DNA of 64,000 bases from Tepidamorphaceae bacterium (lineage in GTDB: Bacteria > Pseudomonadota > Alphaproteobacteria > Rhizobiales > JAKSCL01): assembly GCA_028289445.1 (NCBI GenBank), contig JANQPO010000017.1:1-64000 (forward strand), in the 5' to 3' direction. The translations under genes were made by a program, and so were the position numbers. The notes beneath the pieces were generated by a model. That model saw nothing but the letters and a program-made list of their open reading frames with translations. It did no database searches and was not told the origin of the DNA. This document shows, in pieces, positions 33,551 through 46,865 of the stretch (position 1 is the stretch's first letter; each line of letters opens with the position of its first letter).

Positions 33551-34573
33551 TTACTTTGCGATCAAGTTGTCAGGAATCTCGATCCCTGCTTCCTGATAGT
33601 ACTTTGCGGCGCCTGGATGCAGCGGCATGGGCAGACCGGCCAGCGCGGCGTCGATCCCCATCGATTTGGTTGCTGGATGAATACCGTTCAGGAACGGCAG
33701 GTTTTCGTAGATCGTTCGGGTGATCAGGTAGACGTCGTCGTCCGGCACGTCAGCGCGAACCGCCAGGAAGTTCGGCTGCGCGATCGTGTTGAGGTCTTTT
33801 TCCTGACCCGGATAGGTGCCGGCCGGGACGACGAACCTGGTCCACAGGCCCAGCCCGCCGTTGGCTGCTTCGACCTGCTCGTCCGTGAAGTCTAGGAGAG
33901 CCAAGCTGTCGCTCATCGCCGCCATAGCACTGGTCACCGCCGAGACAGGCGCACCCGCCGGGGTCGACATTCCGACGATCTTGCCGTCCTGCATCGCTGC
34001 TGCGCTTGGTCCATAACCCAGATAAGCAAGCTCATAGGACGACTCCAGATCCTCGACACCAAGGTTCTTCAGGATCATGGCGTTCGAGCCGATCGTGCCC
34101 GAGTTCTTCCGTCCCATGGAAAACGCCTGCCCCTGCATGTCGATGACATCTTGCACGGTACCCGTTTGGACGAATTCGTTCTTCACAACGAAGTGCTCGA
34201 CATTGGGCCACAGCATGGAAACGGCGCGCAATTCGGTCTGCGGCCCGTCTGCGGCAACCGGCCCGGTGCCGTTCCAGGCATAGGAACCGAAGAGGCCCTG
34301 CAGAATGGCGAACTGGGATTCGTTCTCACGCAGCAGCCGAACGTTTTCGCCGGAGCCGGCAGAGTTGATCGCCGACATATTGATCTTCTGTTTCGGCTGA
34401 AGCTTGACCTTAACGAGCGTCGCGAGCGCCACGCCGACAGGATAATAGGTGCCGCCGGTGGAAGCGGTCGCAAGAAGATAATTGCGTTCTTCTTGCGCAC
34501 TGGCCGCTCCGGTCAACAAGGTCGCCGCGACGGCCACCGCGGCAAGCGATTTTACAACGATAAATGGCTTCAT
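33551..34573 (-). CDS. TAXI-family TRAP transporter solute-binding protein
   Basis: About 340 residues with a signal peptide (VKSLAAVAVAATLLTGAASAQ). The mature start YLLATASTGGTYYPVGVALATL is the TAXI (NMT1_3) hallmark. MLWPNVEHFVVKNEF and GRKNSGTIGSNAMILKNLGV follow. The ATG at 34573 has a perfect GGAGGA 6 bases upstream; the longer frame to 34723 is rejected. It lies 52 bases ahead of the fused permease and forms a complete two-component importer with it. Typical TAXI substrates are glutamate or other dicarboxylates, but this one is not known. Confidence 0.9.
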   Translation of the reverse strand: MKPFIVVKSLAAVAVAATLLTGAASAQEERNYLLATASTGGTYYPVGVALATLVKVKLQPKQKINMSAINSAGSGENVRLLRENESQFAILQGLFGSYAWNGTGPVAADGPQTELRAVSMLWPNVEHFVVKNEFVQTGTVQDVIDMQGQAFSMGRKNSGTIGSNAMILKNLGVEDLESSYELAYLGYGPSAAAMQDGKIVGMSTPAGAPVSAVTSAMAAMSDSLALLDFTDEQVEAANGGLGLWTRFVVPAGTYPGQEKDLNTIAQPNFLAVRADVPDDDVYLITRTIYENLPFLNGIHPATKSMGIDAALAGLPMPLHPGAAKYYQEAGIEIPDNLIAK

Positions 34574-34799
34574 GATTGTCCTCCCCAACGTCAGCCTGAT
34601 TATTGTTGCTTTCGAAACAAGACCATAGGCGACATAGCGCGCCGCGGTAAAGCGGCGACGGCAACAGCAGCGGGTCAAATTGTCGCGTTCGTTCGCAATA
34701 TTGGTAATGTTCACCGCAGCCAAAGCGCGCCACGGCTTGCTTTGATCGGTCGTGCGCGATCAATTGGTGCAAACCAAGATTGATCGATCGGAAACGCCG

Positions 34800-35990
34800 A
34801 TGCTGCTCGCACGCGATCCTGCAAACGCCTTCATGGCCTATGATCCGGTTCCCGTAGACAATGCGCCGGATGGGCCTCTCGCCGGGCTGACTATGGCCGT
34901 GAAGGATATTTACGACGTTTCCGGCTATCGGACGGGCTGTGGCAATCCGACCAAGCTGGAAGACGCAGCGATTGCAAACCGGACTGCGCCCGCGGTGCAG
35001 GCGTGCCTGGACGCCGGAGCGCGGTTCGTGGGTAAAACAATCACCGATGAGCTGGCATTCAGTCTTCACGGCAAGAACGCCCATTACGGGACCCCGATCA
35101 ATACGCGTGCGCCGGATCGAATCCCAGGCGGATCGTCATGCGGCTCGGCGGCTGCTGTTGCGGCGGGTGTCTGCGACTTCGCTTTCGGCTCTGACACCGG
35201 GGGATCGGTGCGTGCGCCGGCCAGCTATTGCGGCCTCTACGGTTTGCGCCCGACACATGGCCGCGTGTCACTCGAAGGCTGCATGCCCCTGGCGGAGAGC
35301 TTCGACACGGCCGGGTGGTTCGCGAGGGACATAGCCATTTTCTCCCGCGTTGCCGATGTTCTCCTTGGCGCGGATGAGGCAGCATTGCCTGAAACACCTC
35401 GAGTACTGCGGCTCACCGATGCGGAAGCGCTGATGTTGCCTGGACGGCTGGACGCGCTGGCGCCGGCCTATAGCCGGGTTGCGTCGATCCTTGGCGAACT
35501 GGATACGGAAGTGGTCGACGAGACCGGGGATCTATCCGAGTGGCTGATGAGTTTCCGTCGGTGCCAGGGTGTCGAGGCGTGGGCCGCGCACGGCGCTTGG
35601 ATCACAAGCCGCAAACCGAACCTCGGTCCAGGGGTCAAGGATCGCTTCGAATTCGCCGGCCAGGTCAGCGAAGTGGATGCGGCAGCGGCGCGCGACTTCA
35701 GGGCGGGTTGCAAGGCGCGAATGGAGACGTTGACCAGTGGCGATCGGATCATCGTCCTGCCGACCATGCCGGATATCGGGCCACTTCTGACCATGACGCA
35801 CGATGAGCTGGATGCGTTTCGCAACCGAGCGCTGACGATGCTGGCGCTCTCGGGTCTCCCAGGTTTGCCGCAAATGCAGCTTCCGCTCGGTGAATACGGC
35901 GGATGTCCACTTGGGATTTCACTGATCGGACCGCGCGGCAGCGATCGCGCCCTGGTTTGTTTGGCGGCCCGGATCGCCGGGACAGACTAG
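34800..35990 (+). CDS. Amidase (amidase-signature family, GatA/AtzF-like)
   Basis: About 396 residues. The Ser-cisSer-Lys triad of the amidase signature is complete: LTMAVKDIYDVSGY (Lys), IPGGSSCGSAAAVAAG (first Ser) and FGSDTGGSVRAPASYCGLYG (nucleophile region). It ends a little earlier than GatA, and the C-terminal region GLPGLPQMQLPLGEYGGCPLGISLIG is typical of indoleacetamide/allophanate-type amidases. The start is uncertain: ATG 34800 is used, with GTG 34752 or ATG 34833 possible. It is divergent from the TAXI transporter, so it may act on the transported compound. It overlaps gltD's end by 4 bases. Confidence 0.85.
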   Translation: MLLARDPANAFMAYDPVPVDNAPDGPLAGLTMAVKDIYDVSGYRTGCGNPTKLEDAAIANRTAPAVQACLDAGARFVGKTITDELAFSLHGKNAHYGTPINTRAPDRIPGGSSCGSAAAVAAGVCDFAFGSDTGGSVRAPASYCGLYGLRPTHGRVSLEGCMPLAESFDTAGWFARDIAIFSRVADVLLGADEAALPETPRVLRLTDAEALMLPGRLDALAPAYSRVASILGELDTEVVDETGDLSEWLMSFRRCQGVEAWAAHGAWITSRKPNLGPGVKDRFEFAGQVSEVDAAAARDFRAGCKARMETLTSGDRIIVLPTMPDIGPLLTMTHDELDAFRNRALTMLALSGLPGLPQMQLPLGEYGGCPLGISLIGPRGSDRALVCLAARIAGTD

Positions 35991-37411
35991 CGGGGAAGGG
36001 TGGTCTCGCCCATCAGAAATTTGTCGATCGCATGGGCAGCCTGGCGGCCTTCACGGATCGCCCATACCACCAGGGATTGGCCGCGCCTTGCGTCGCCGGC
36101 CGCGAACACCTTCGGCACTGAGGTCTGATAGTCGTCTTCGTTCGCCAGAATGTTGCCACGCGGATCGCGGTCGAAGCCCATTTCCTCCATCAGTCCGGTG
36201 TGCAGCGGATGGGAGAAGCCGATCGCGATCAAGACGAGATCGGCCCGCAGATCGAACTCCGTTCCGGGGATCGGGGCACGCTCTTCGTCGACGCGCGCGC
36301 ATTCGACGGCAACCACATGGCCGGCTTCACCGATGATGCCGAGCGTGGCGGCGGAGAATTCGCGCTCCGCGCCTTCCGCCTGGCTGGATGACGTGCGGAA
36401 CTTCGTCGGCCAGTAAGGCCAGATCGTCAATTTATCCTCGCGCGCCGGCGGGATCGGCCGGATATCCATCTGCGTGACCGACAGGCAGCCCTGGCGGATC
36501 GACGTGCCGATACAGTCCGACGCTGTGTCGCCACCGCCGACGACGATGACATGCTTGCCGCTGGCAGTGAGTGGCGGCTCGTCGCCGATCGGTTCGCCGG
36601 CGACGCGCTTGTTCTGCTGGATCAGAAAGGGCATTGCGTAGTGCACGCCGTCCAGATCGGTGCCTTCCATTTGCGGGTCGCGCGGGTGTTCCGACCCGAT
36701 CGCGACGAGCACCGCGTCATGATCGTCGGCCAGCGCTTGCCCGGTGATGTCCCGGCCGACCTCCACACCGCAGTGGAATGTGACGCCTTCGGCTTCCATC
36801 TGCTGAACGCGCCGCTCCATGTGGATTTTCTCGATCTTGAAGTCGGGAATGCCATAGGTCATCAGGCCGCCCGGGCGCTGCCAGCGGTCGTAAACATGGA
36901 CATCGTGACCGACCCTGGCCAGTTGCTGCGCTGCTGCCATGCCAGCCGGACCCGCGCCGACGATCGCCACCGTTTTACCGGTCTTGGTCTCCGGCGGTTC
37001 GGGCTTTACCCAGCCGTTGCTGAATGCCTTGTCGGCAATCGACTGTTCGATTGTCTTGATGGTGACAGGGATGTCTTCGAGGTTGAGCGTGCACGCCTCC
37101 TCGCAAGGCGCGGGGCAAATGCGGCCCGTCCATTCCGGGAAATTGTTGGTCGAATGGAGGTTGCGCGCAGCCTCTTCCCAGTTGTGCGTGTAGACTAGGT
37201 CGTTCCAGTCGGGGATCTGATTGTTGACCGGACAACCGGTCGGCCCGTGGCAATAGGGAATGCCGCAGTCCATGCAGCGCGCGGCCTGACGCGCCACTTC
37301 GGAATCCGGCAAGGGCACGGTGAACTCGCGCCAATGCCGGATGCGATCGCCGGCCGGCTGATACTGCTGCTCCTGGCGTTCGATTTCCAGGAAGCCAGTG
37401 ACCTTGCCCAT
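35987..37411 (-). CDS. gltD: Glutamate synthase (NADPH) small subunit
   Basis: About 474 residues. N-terminal Cys clusters [22 protein letters not shown] and [12 protein letters not shown] bind two 4Fe-4S centres. The FAD site [24 protein letters not shown] and the NADPH site [16 protein letters not shown] follow, and [24 protein letters not shown] closes the FAD domain. It feeds electrons from NADPH to GltB for glutamine-dependent glutamate synthesis. The ATG at 37411 has GGAG upstream and lies 4 bases after the gltB stop, so the two are co-translated. Confidence 0.96.
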   Translation of the reverse strand: MGKVTGFLEIERQEQQYQPAGDRIRHWREFTVPLPDSEVARQAARCMDCGIPYCHGPTGCPVNNQIPDWNDLVYTHNWEEAARNLHSTNNFPEWTGRICPAPCEEACTLNLEDIPVTIKTIEQSIADKAFSNGWVKPEPPETKTGKTVAIVGAGPAGMAAAQQLARVGHDVHVYDRWQRPGGLMTYGIPDFKIEKIHMERRVQQMEAEGVTFHCGVEVGRDITGQALADDHDAVLVAIGSEHPRDPQMEGTDLDGVHYAMPFLIQQNKRVAGEPIGDEPPLTASGKHVIVVGGGDTASDCIGTSIRQGCLSVTQMDIRPIPPAREDKLTIWPYWPTKFRTSSSQAEGAEREFSAATLGIIGEAGHVVAVECARVDEERAPIPGTEFDLRADLVLIAIGFSHPLHTGLMEEMGFDRDPRGNILANEDDYQTSVPKVFAAGDARRGQSLVVWAIREGRQAAHAIDKFLMGETTLPR

Positions 37412-37415
37412 CCCG

Positions 37416-42107
<4,692 letters not shown>

Positions 42108-42578
42108 TCGATGCTCCATCCCGTCGTCGTTCCCCACCAGAGCTGCGTGTCGGTTGCGGTCTCTCGCAGGGTCGCCCCGCGTTCGCGTCGCGGTTCGGCC
42201 CGGCGGTCCGCCGCCGATTTTCCGGAAAAGGCTAGCGCGCCCGTTCGGCGCGATGCCCGCTTCTACCGGTGACCGGACCGAATGCGCGGCTTAGATCTGC
42301 CGACCGTTTTCGTCCTTTTGCGGTCACCTGGTCTTCCTGCCTTCTTGCGTATCCCACATCCACTATAGCGCAAACGTGACGCTTTTTTAGGACAGGAACC
42401 CTTACCTTTCGCGGACCATGCCAGAAAATCCGTCTTCGGGCAAGGTTCAACCTCCATCTGAGGGTCAATACATCCGGTTGCCAAGCGGTGCGCAAGTCCT
42501 CTCATACCCCGTGTCACCCGATTGCGAATGTGCGGCAGTTCAGCCATCGTGATGCGTCGATTTGAAAGGGACAGTCGG
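42108..42578. promoter_or_regulatory. Intergenic region between gltB and the S9 peptidase gene
   Basis: About 470 bases separate the divergent gltB and peptidase genes. On the minus strand a TATAGT (complement of 42361-42366) could be a -10 element for gltB, giving a leader of some 240 bases, but no convincing -35 is placed before it. A stretch of six T residues and a GTGACG-like sequence lie beside it. No supported gene, tRNA or riboswitch was found here. The short open frames inside it have no recognisable family features. Confidence 0.35.
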
Positions 42579-44498
42579 ATGGAGAAGCGTGGCTATGGGA
42601 CATGGCCGGGACGCCTGTCGGCGGCGGATGTCGCCGCTGGCGGCCTCCGATTTTCCGGGCTTGCCCGCTGCGAGACAGGTCTTGCGTGGATCGAGGGGCG
42701 CCCGGACGAAGGCGGGCGTTGCGTGGTCGTTGTTTGGGACGGAAAGGGCGCGCCGCGCGACATCTTACCCCCGCCCTATTCGGCGCGGTCGCGGGTCAAT
42801 GAATATGGCGGGGGTGCCATGTGGATCGACGAAGATGCCCTCGTCTTCGTCAACGATGCCGATCAGGACCTGTATCGGATCGATGCTCAAGGCGGCATTG
42901 ACCGGTTGACCGACATGCCGGGTTGGCGCTTTGCGGACGGCAACGCGCAAAACGGCCAATCGTTTGCGGTGGCTGAAATCCATGAGAGCGACGGTCTGCC
43001 GCAAACCTGTCTCTGCGCGGTTGATCATGCGACCGGCGAGGCGCGCATTGTGGCCGAGGGTCGCGATTTCTACGCGGCGCCGCGTCTTTCTCCCGACGGC
43101 GATGCGCTCGTTTGGCTCGCCTGGGACCTACCGTTCATGCCTTGGCAGGCGGCGGAGTTGTGGTGGGCGCCCGTGAACCATGACGGCGGTCTTGGCCCGG
43201 CGCGGCTCATTGGCGGCGGCCTCAACCGCGCAGCCTTTCAGCCGGCCTGGTCAGCAGATGGCGTGCTCCATTGTGTCTTGGAGGGGAGAGACGGTGGACG
43301 GCTTTGTCGCTGGGAAGAAACGGGTTGGCAGGTCGTCGGCGATGTGCCGGGCGAAGCGGGACGCCCGCAATGGACGTTCGATATCCGCTCCTATGCTCTT
43401 CGCGGGGCCGAAGGCCTGGCCGTCATGCCGTTCGTGGAGGGTAAATTGCGGCTTGCCTTGGTCGATGCCAGTGGCGGCGTCGAGATGCCGGAAACGGGCT
43501 TCATCGAAATCGACATGATGACGTCTTTCGATGGCAAGATTGCAGGGGTTCTGGCGTTTCCGGATAGACCGCAAGCCATCGCTGTTGTCGACACTGATCG
43601 CCCATCCGCACCGACCATTATCCGGCCATCCGGTGCGTTCGACCTGCCGGATGGCGATGTCTCCGATGGCACGCTCAAGCGGTTTGAGACGGGCGACGGT
43701 CCTGTCTACGGGCTTTACTACCCTCCGCAATCGGCGTCTTTCGCCGGATTGAGCGGCGAGGCCCCACCGATGGTGATCTCCGCTCATGGCGGGCCGACAT
43801 CCTACGCCGGACGAGGGTTTGCGGCGAAAATTCAGTTCTGGACCCAGCGCGGCTTTGCTTATCTCGATGTCGATTATCGCGGCTCCGTCGGCTACGGCCC
43901 CGCCTATCGCAGGGCACTCGACGGCCAGATGGGGATCGTCGACATTGGCGACACCGTTGCAGCCGCGAGGGCGGCGGCCGAGGCTGGGCTTGCCGATCCC
44001 GCGCGACTCATGGTCTCCGGCGGCAGTGCCGGCGGCTATGTGGTTCTGGGCGCGTTGGCGTTCCACGATGTCTTTCGCGCTGGCTGCTCGAAATATGGCA
44101 TCGGCGATCTCAAGGTGCTGGCCGACACCACCCACAAGTTCGAAGCCGGCTATCTGGACACGCTGCTCGGACTGACCGGCGATCCAAGCCATGACACGGC
44201 CATTCTCCGGGACCGGTCACCGATCCATGCGGTCGGGCAGATCACGGCACCTGTCCTGCTGCTTCAAGGGCTCGACGACAAGGTCGTACCGCCGGACCAG
44301 TCACGCGACATGGCCGATGCGCTGAAAGCTAATGGCAATCCAGTCGCGCTGGTCGAGTTCGAAGGCGAGGGGCACGGTTTTCGCAGGGCTGAAACCGTAA
44401 TCGCCGCGTTGGAGCTTGAGTACGCGTTTTATTGTGCGATCCTTGGGCTTGCGCCCGCAGAATCGCTGCCGGACCTTGAAATCGCCAACTGGCCGTGA
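42579..44498 (+). CDS. S9-family prolyl oligopeptidase/dipeptidyl aminopeptidase-like protein
   Basis: About 639 residues. The N-terminal half is a WD/beta-propeller-like region (FYAAPRLSPDGDALVWLAWD, FQPAWSADGVLHCV). The C-terminal alpha/beta-hydrolase domain has the catalytic Ser in LMVSGGSAGGYVVL, Asp in LQGLDDKVVPPDQS and His in FEGEGHGFRRAE. HGGPTSYAGRGF is the oxyanion-loop motif. There is no signal peptide, so it is probably cytoplasmic. The ATG at 42579 follows GAAAGGG; the frame from 42522 is rejected. It lies 11 bases ahead of the aldolase gene. Confidence 0.88.
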   Translation: MEKRGYGTWPGRLSAADVAAGGLRFSGLARCETGLAWIEGRPDEGGRCVVVVWDGKGAPRDILPPPYSARSRVNEYGGGAMWIDEDALVFVNDADQDLYRIDAQGGIDRLTDMPGWRFADGNAQNGQSFAVAEIHESDGLPQTCLCAVDHATGEARIVAEGRDFYAAPRLSPDGDALVWLAWDLPFMPWQAAELWWAPVNHDGGLGPARLIGGGLNRAAFQPAWSADGVLHCVLEGRDGGRLCRWEETGWQVVGDVPGEAGRPQWTFDIRSYALRGAEGLAVMPFVEGKLRLALVDASGGVEMPETGFIEIDMMTSFDGKIAGVLAFPDRPQAIAVVDTDRPSAPTIIRPSGAFDLPDGDVSDGTLKRFETGDGPVYGLYYPPQSASFAGLSGEAPPMVISAHGGPTSYAGRGFAAKIQFWTQRGFAYLDVDYRGSVGYGPAYRRALDGQMGIVDIGDTVAAARAAAEAGLADPARLMVSGGSAGGYVVLGALAFHDVFRAGCSKYGIGDLKVLADTTHKFEAGYLDTLLGLTGDPSHDTAILRDRSPIHAVGQITAPVLLLQGLDDKVVPPDQSRDMADALKANGNPVALVEFEGEGHGFRRAETVIAALELEYAFYCAILGLAPAESLPDLEIANWP

Positions 44499-44509
44499 CG
44501 GAGTAGGAC

Positions 44510-45586
44510 ATGTTTTTCGCAAGCGACAATACGGCCGGCGCACTGCCGGAGGTCCTTGACGCGATCCAGGCGGCCGCTGCGGGTTTCGCGCCGTCCTATG
44601 CCACGGATCCGGTCACCGAAGCGGTGTCGCAGCGCTTTGCCGAGATCTTTGAGCGAGAGGTCGGGGTCTTTTTGATGTCGACCGGCACGGCCGCCAATGC
44701 CCTTGCTATCTCGTCCGTCACGCCGCCCTGGGGCGCTATCTTCTGCCACCGGGAGGCCCATATCATGGCCGACGAGTGCGGCGCCTGCGAGTTCTATACC
44801 GGCGGCGCCAAGATGATCGGCGTTACCGGTGACGGTGCCAAATACACCGCCGACACGTTAGGCCAAGCCCTTGCCGCTCACCCGCCGCACAAACCTCACA
44901 TCGTGCCGCCGAAGACGGTTGGGCTGACCCAAGCGACGGAATGCGGCCGCATTTACCAGGTCGCAGAAATCGAGGCGATCACCGAGGTCGCGCGGTCGCA
45001 TGACATGGCGGTGCATATGGACGGTGCCCGTTTCGCCAATGCAGTCGCGTCGCTTGGCTGCGCACCCGCTGAGGTCACGTGGAAGGCGGGCGTCGATCTC
45101 CTGTCGTTCGGCGCTACCAAGAACGGTTGCGTTGCCGCCGAGGCTGTCATCGTCTTCGACAAGGCCAAGGCGGAGGAATTGAGCTATCGCCGGATGCGGG
45201 CCGGCCATCTGATCTCAAAGAGCCGGTTCCTGGCTGCCCAAATCGAGGCCTACTTGAAGGATGACCTTTGGCTGAAGACCGCTATGCACGCCAATCGGAT
45301 GGCCAAGCGCCTTTCAGACGGGATCGCATCGGCCGGCATAGGTCGCGTGGCTTGGCCCGTTGACGCGAATGAGGTTTTCGCGATCGTGCCACGTCCGGTG
45401 CACGAGGCGCTTCAAGCGGCCGGGGCGGTCTTTCACGACTGGCCCTTTGCGGGCCCCGAGGCCAACGGTGCCGGTCCCGATGAGGCCCTTATCCGGCTGG
45501 TCGCATCGTTCGCCACGACGGACGCGCATGTCGACGATTTTCTCGCTGCGCTCGCCGAAGCGGGACGGACGGAGGCGGCCGAATAA
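44510..45586 (+). CDS. Low-specificity L-threonine aldolase-like PLP enzyme
   Basis: A 358-residue PLP-dependent fold-type I enzyme. MFFASDNTAGALPEVLDAI is the family start. HREAHIMADECGACEFYTGG and VHMDGARFANAV (Asp for the PLP ring nitrogen) follow. The PLP-binding Lys is in LLSFGATKNGCVAAEAVI. The family splits threonine or allo-threonine to glycine and acetaldehyde. This branch also contains beta-eliminating lyases, so the exact substrate is open. GGAG precedes the start. It may be co-transcribed with the S9 peptidase. Confidence 0.85.
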   Translation: MFFASDNTAGALPEVLDAIQAAAAGFAPSYATDPVTEAVSQRFAEIFEREVGVFLMSTGTAANALAISSVTPPWGAIFCHREAHIMADECGACEFYTGGAKMIGVTGDGAKYTADTLGQALAAHPPHKPHIVPPKTVGLTQATECGRIYQVAEIEAITEVARSHDMAVHMDGARFANAVASLGCAPAEVTWKAGVDLLSFGATKNGCVAAEAVIVFDKAKAEELSYRRMRAGHLISKSRFLAAQIEAYLKDDLWLKTAMHANRMAKRLSDGIASAGIGRVAWPVDANEVFAIVPRPVHEALQAAGAVFHDWPFAGPEANGAGPDEALIRLVASFATTDAHVDDFLAALAEAGRTEAAE

Positions 45587-45593
45587 AGAAAAA

Positions 45594-45615
45594 CGCCCCG
45601 GCCGAGACCGGGGCG
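45594..45615 (-). terminator. Rho-independent terminator of hsp20
   Basis: CGCCCCGG pairs with CCGGGGCG (8 bp, 6-base loop). Read on the minus strand the hairpin is followed by GTTTTTCTTT, so it is an intrinsic terminator for the minus-strand hsp20 gene that ends at 45638. On the plus strand there is no T-run, although the hairpin may still help the aldolase mRNA end. Confidence 0.85.
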
Positions 45616-45637
45616 CCATGACGATATTTGCGAGCGA

Positions 45638-46093
45638 TTAGCCCTCAATCACCTTCTGCTTGCCGTTCGTCGCGGAGATCGCGATCGAGCGCGGCTTCAT
45701 CGCCTCGGGGATTTCCCGCTCGAGGTCGATATGAAGCAAGCCGTTCTCCAGGTTTGCGCCCCTCACCTCGACATGGTCGGCGAGCTGGAACCGGCGCTCA
45801 AAGGCGCGAGCGGCAATACCCTGGTGCAGGAACTCGCGCTCATTGTCGGCGTCTGTCTCTGTCTTCTCACCGCGGATCGACAGGGTGTTTTCCTTCACTT
45901 CGATGGCGAGATCGGCGTCGGCAAAGCCTGCGACCGCCATAGTGATCCGATAGGCGTTCTCGCCCGTCCGTTCGATGTTGTAGGGCGGATAGCTCGGCGC
46001 GCTGTCCGGCTGGCCCAGGCTGTCGAGCAGCGAAAACATGCGGTCGAAACCGACGGTCGAGCGATAGAGGGGGGAAAGGTCGTAATGGCGCAT
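45638..46093 (-). CDS. ibpA: Small heat-shock protein, Hsp20/IbpA family
   Basis: A 151-residue alpha-crystallin-type chaperone: MRHYDLSPLYRSTVGFDRMFSLLD start, YPPYNIERTGENAYRITMAVAGF, and the ACD with GIAARAFERRFQLADHVEVRGANLENGLLHIDLEREIPEA. These are hallmarks of alphaproteobacterial IbpA-like proteins, which bind unfolded clients in the cytoplasm. Its Shine-Dalgarno sequence AAGGAG is sequestered in a ROSE-like hairpin and a heat-shock-type promoter lies upstream, so it should be induced by heat at both transcription and translation. Confidence 0.95.
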   Translation of the reverse strand: MRHYDLSPLYRSTVGFDRMFSLLDSLGQPDSAPSYPPYNIERTGENAYRITMAVAGFADADLAIEVKENTLSIRGEKTETDADNEREFLHQGIAARAFERRFQLADHVEVRGANLENGLLHIDLEREIPEAMKPRSIAISATNGKQKVIEG

Positions 46094-46098
46094 GGCAC

Positions 46099-46182
46099 AT
46101 TCTCCTTAGAAGCAATATGCAGTTCGGCCTGCCTTTCGGCCAGGCTTGGGTTCGTTCGCGGCCCCGAAATCGGCGGCCGCAA
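46099..46182 (-). promoter_or_regulatory. ROSE-type RNA thermometer in the hsp20 5' leader
   Basis: On the minus strand the leader can fold into three hairpins. The last, AUUGCUUCUAAGGAGAAU (46116-46099), pairs AUU with AAU and CUUC with GGAG, leaving a bulged G opposite the Shine-Dalgarno and a UAA loop. This is the UUGCU/AGGAG arrangement of ROSE elements. Upstream are a hairpin with a GAAA loop (46127-46145) and a GCGGCC/GGCCGC hairpin (46158-46180). The Shine-Dalgarno lies 8 bases before the ATG. Confidence 0.75.
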
Positions 46183-46187
46183 TAGCG

Positions 46188-46216
46188 ATGTAGGAACCGG
46201 TGAAATCCGATTCAAG
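46188..46216 (-). promoter_or_regulatory. Predicted RpoH/sigma-70-like promoter of hsp20
   Basis: On the minus strand CTTGAA (46216-46211) and CCTACAT (46194-46188) are separated by 16 bases. This resembles the CTTG...CYTATNT consensus of alphaproteobacterial heat-shock promoters. It would start transcription close to 46182, giving a leader of some 89 bases that just contains the three thermometer hairpins. Confidence 0.55.
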
Positions 46217-46339
46217 AGGGGTGGGGACACTGATGAACGGCGCATGAATGGCGCGTTGCGACCCGGTTCAGGGCAGGGTGGCTAGGGTCGCGTTCATAGC
46301 CGGACTGAGACTGTCCGGCGCTGAACATGGAGACCTCTC

Positions 46340-46756
46340 ATGCCCCGTTCGATCCTGCATATCGCGATCCTGGCCGGCCTGGCGCTCGCCGCGCCGATGA
46401 TTGCCGCGACAGCGCATGCCCATGACGGGCGCGGCCACGGCGCCCATCGTCACGGCCCCGTTATTGAGTTCCATGGCCGTGGCGGCCCGCGTGGTGCCCA
46501 TCGTGGCCATCGCAAGCGGTTTAAGGGTGTTCCGCCGCGGATGATTGTGCGCAAGCTTCGCCATCGCGGTGCCTACGATTTCTCGCCGGTCTGGCGCAAA
46601 CGCGACACGCTGCGCGTCGAGGCGACCAATCGGCGCGGGATGCGCAAGCGCTACGTGTTTGACGCCTATACCGGTCAGTTCCTCCGCGCCCGTCCGCTTT
46701 ATTGGGTCGGTCCGCGCGGCCATCGCTCCGGGTTCGTGATCCACGGACACTGGTAA
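46340..46756 (+). CDS. Small secreted basic protein, unknown function
   Basis: A 138-residue protein with a signal peptide (HIAILAGLALAAPMIAATAHAH) and a His/Gly/Arg-rich stretch (HDGRGHGAHRHGP, RGGPRGAHRGHRKR). The C-terminal half (GAYDFSPVWRKRDTLRVEATNRRG, YVFDAYTGQFL) resembles PepSY-like or SH3-like periplasmic proteins of alphaproteobacteria. The His-rich part could bind metal, but this is conjecture. GGAG precedes the start and a strong hairpin follows the stop. I do not recognise a named family. Confidence 0.65.
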   Translation: MPRSILHIAILAGLALAAPMIAATAHAHDGRGHGAHRHGPVIEFHGRGGPRGAHRGHRKRFKGVPPRMIVRKLRHRGAYDFSPVWRKRDTLRVEATNRRGMRKRYVFDAYTGQFLRARPLYWVGPRGHRSGFVIHGHW

Positions 46757-46774
46757 GACGACCTGAGTAACATG

Positions 46775-46812
46775 CGAACGCGCCGGTTGCCCGCCGGCGC
46801 GTTCGGCTTTCT
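46775..46812 (+). terminator. Intrinsic terminator after the small secreted-protein gene
   Basis: CGAACGCGCCGG (46775-46786) pairs perfectly with CCGGCGCGTTCG (46794-46805) around a 7-base loop, followed by GCTTTCT. The stem is 12 bp and GC-rich and lies about 18 bases after the stop. The T-run is short but the stem is strong. Confidence 0.75.
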
Positions 46813-46865
46813 GGTTGCGGTATCGGCTGCTATAAGCGCCCTGTCGTTCTCGGGTGCTCATTGCC

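Noticed and set aside
36551..37198. 215-codon open frame on the plus strand inside gltD
   Set aside because: Antisense shadow of gltD in GC-rich DNA; no start signal or domain.
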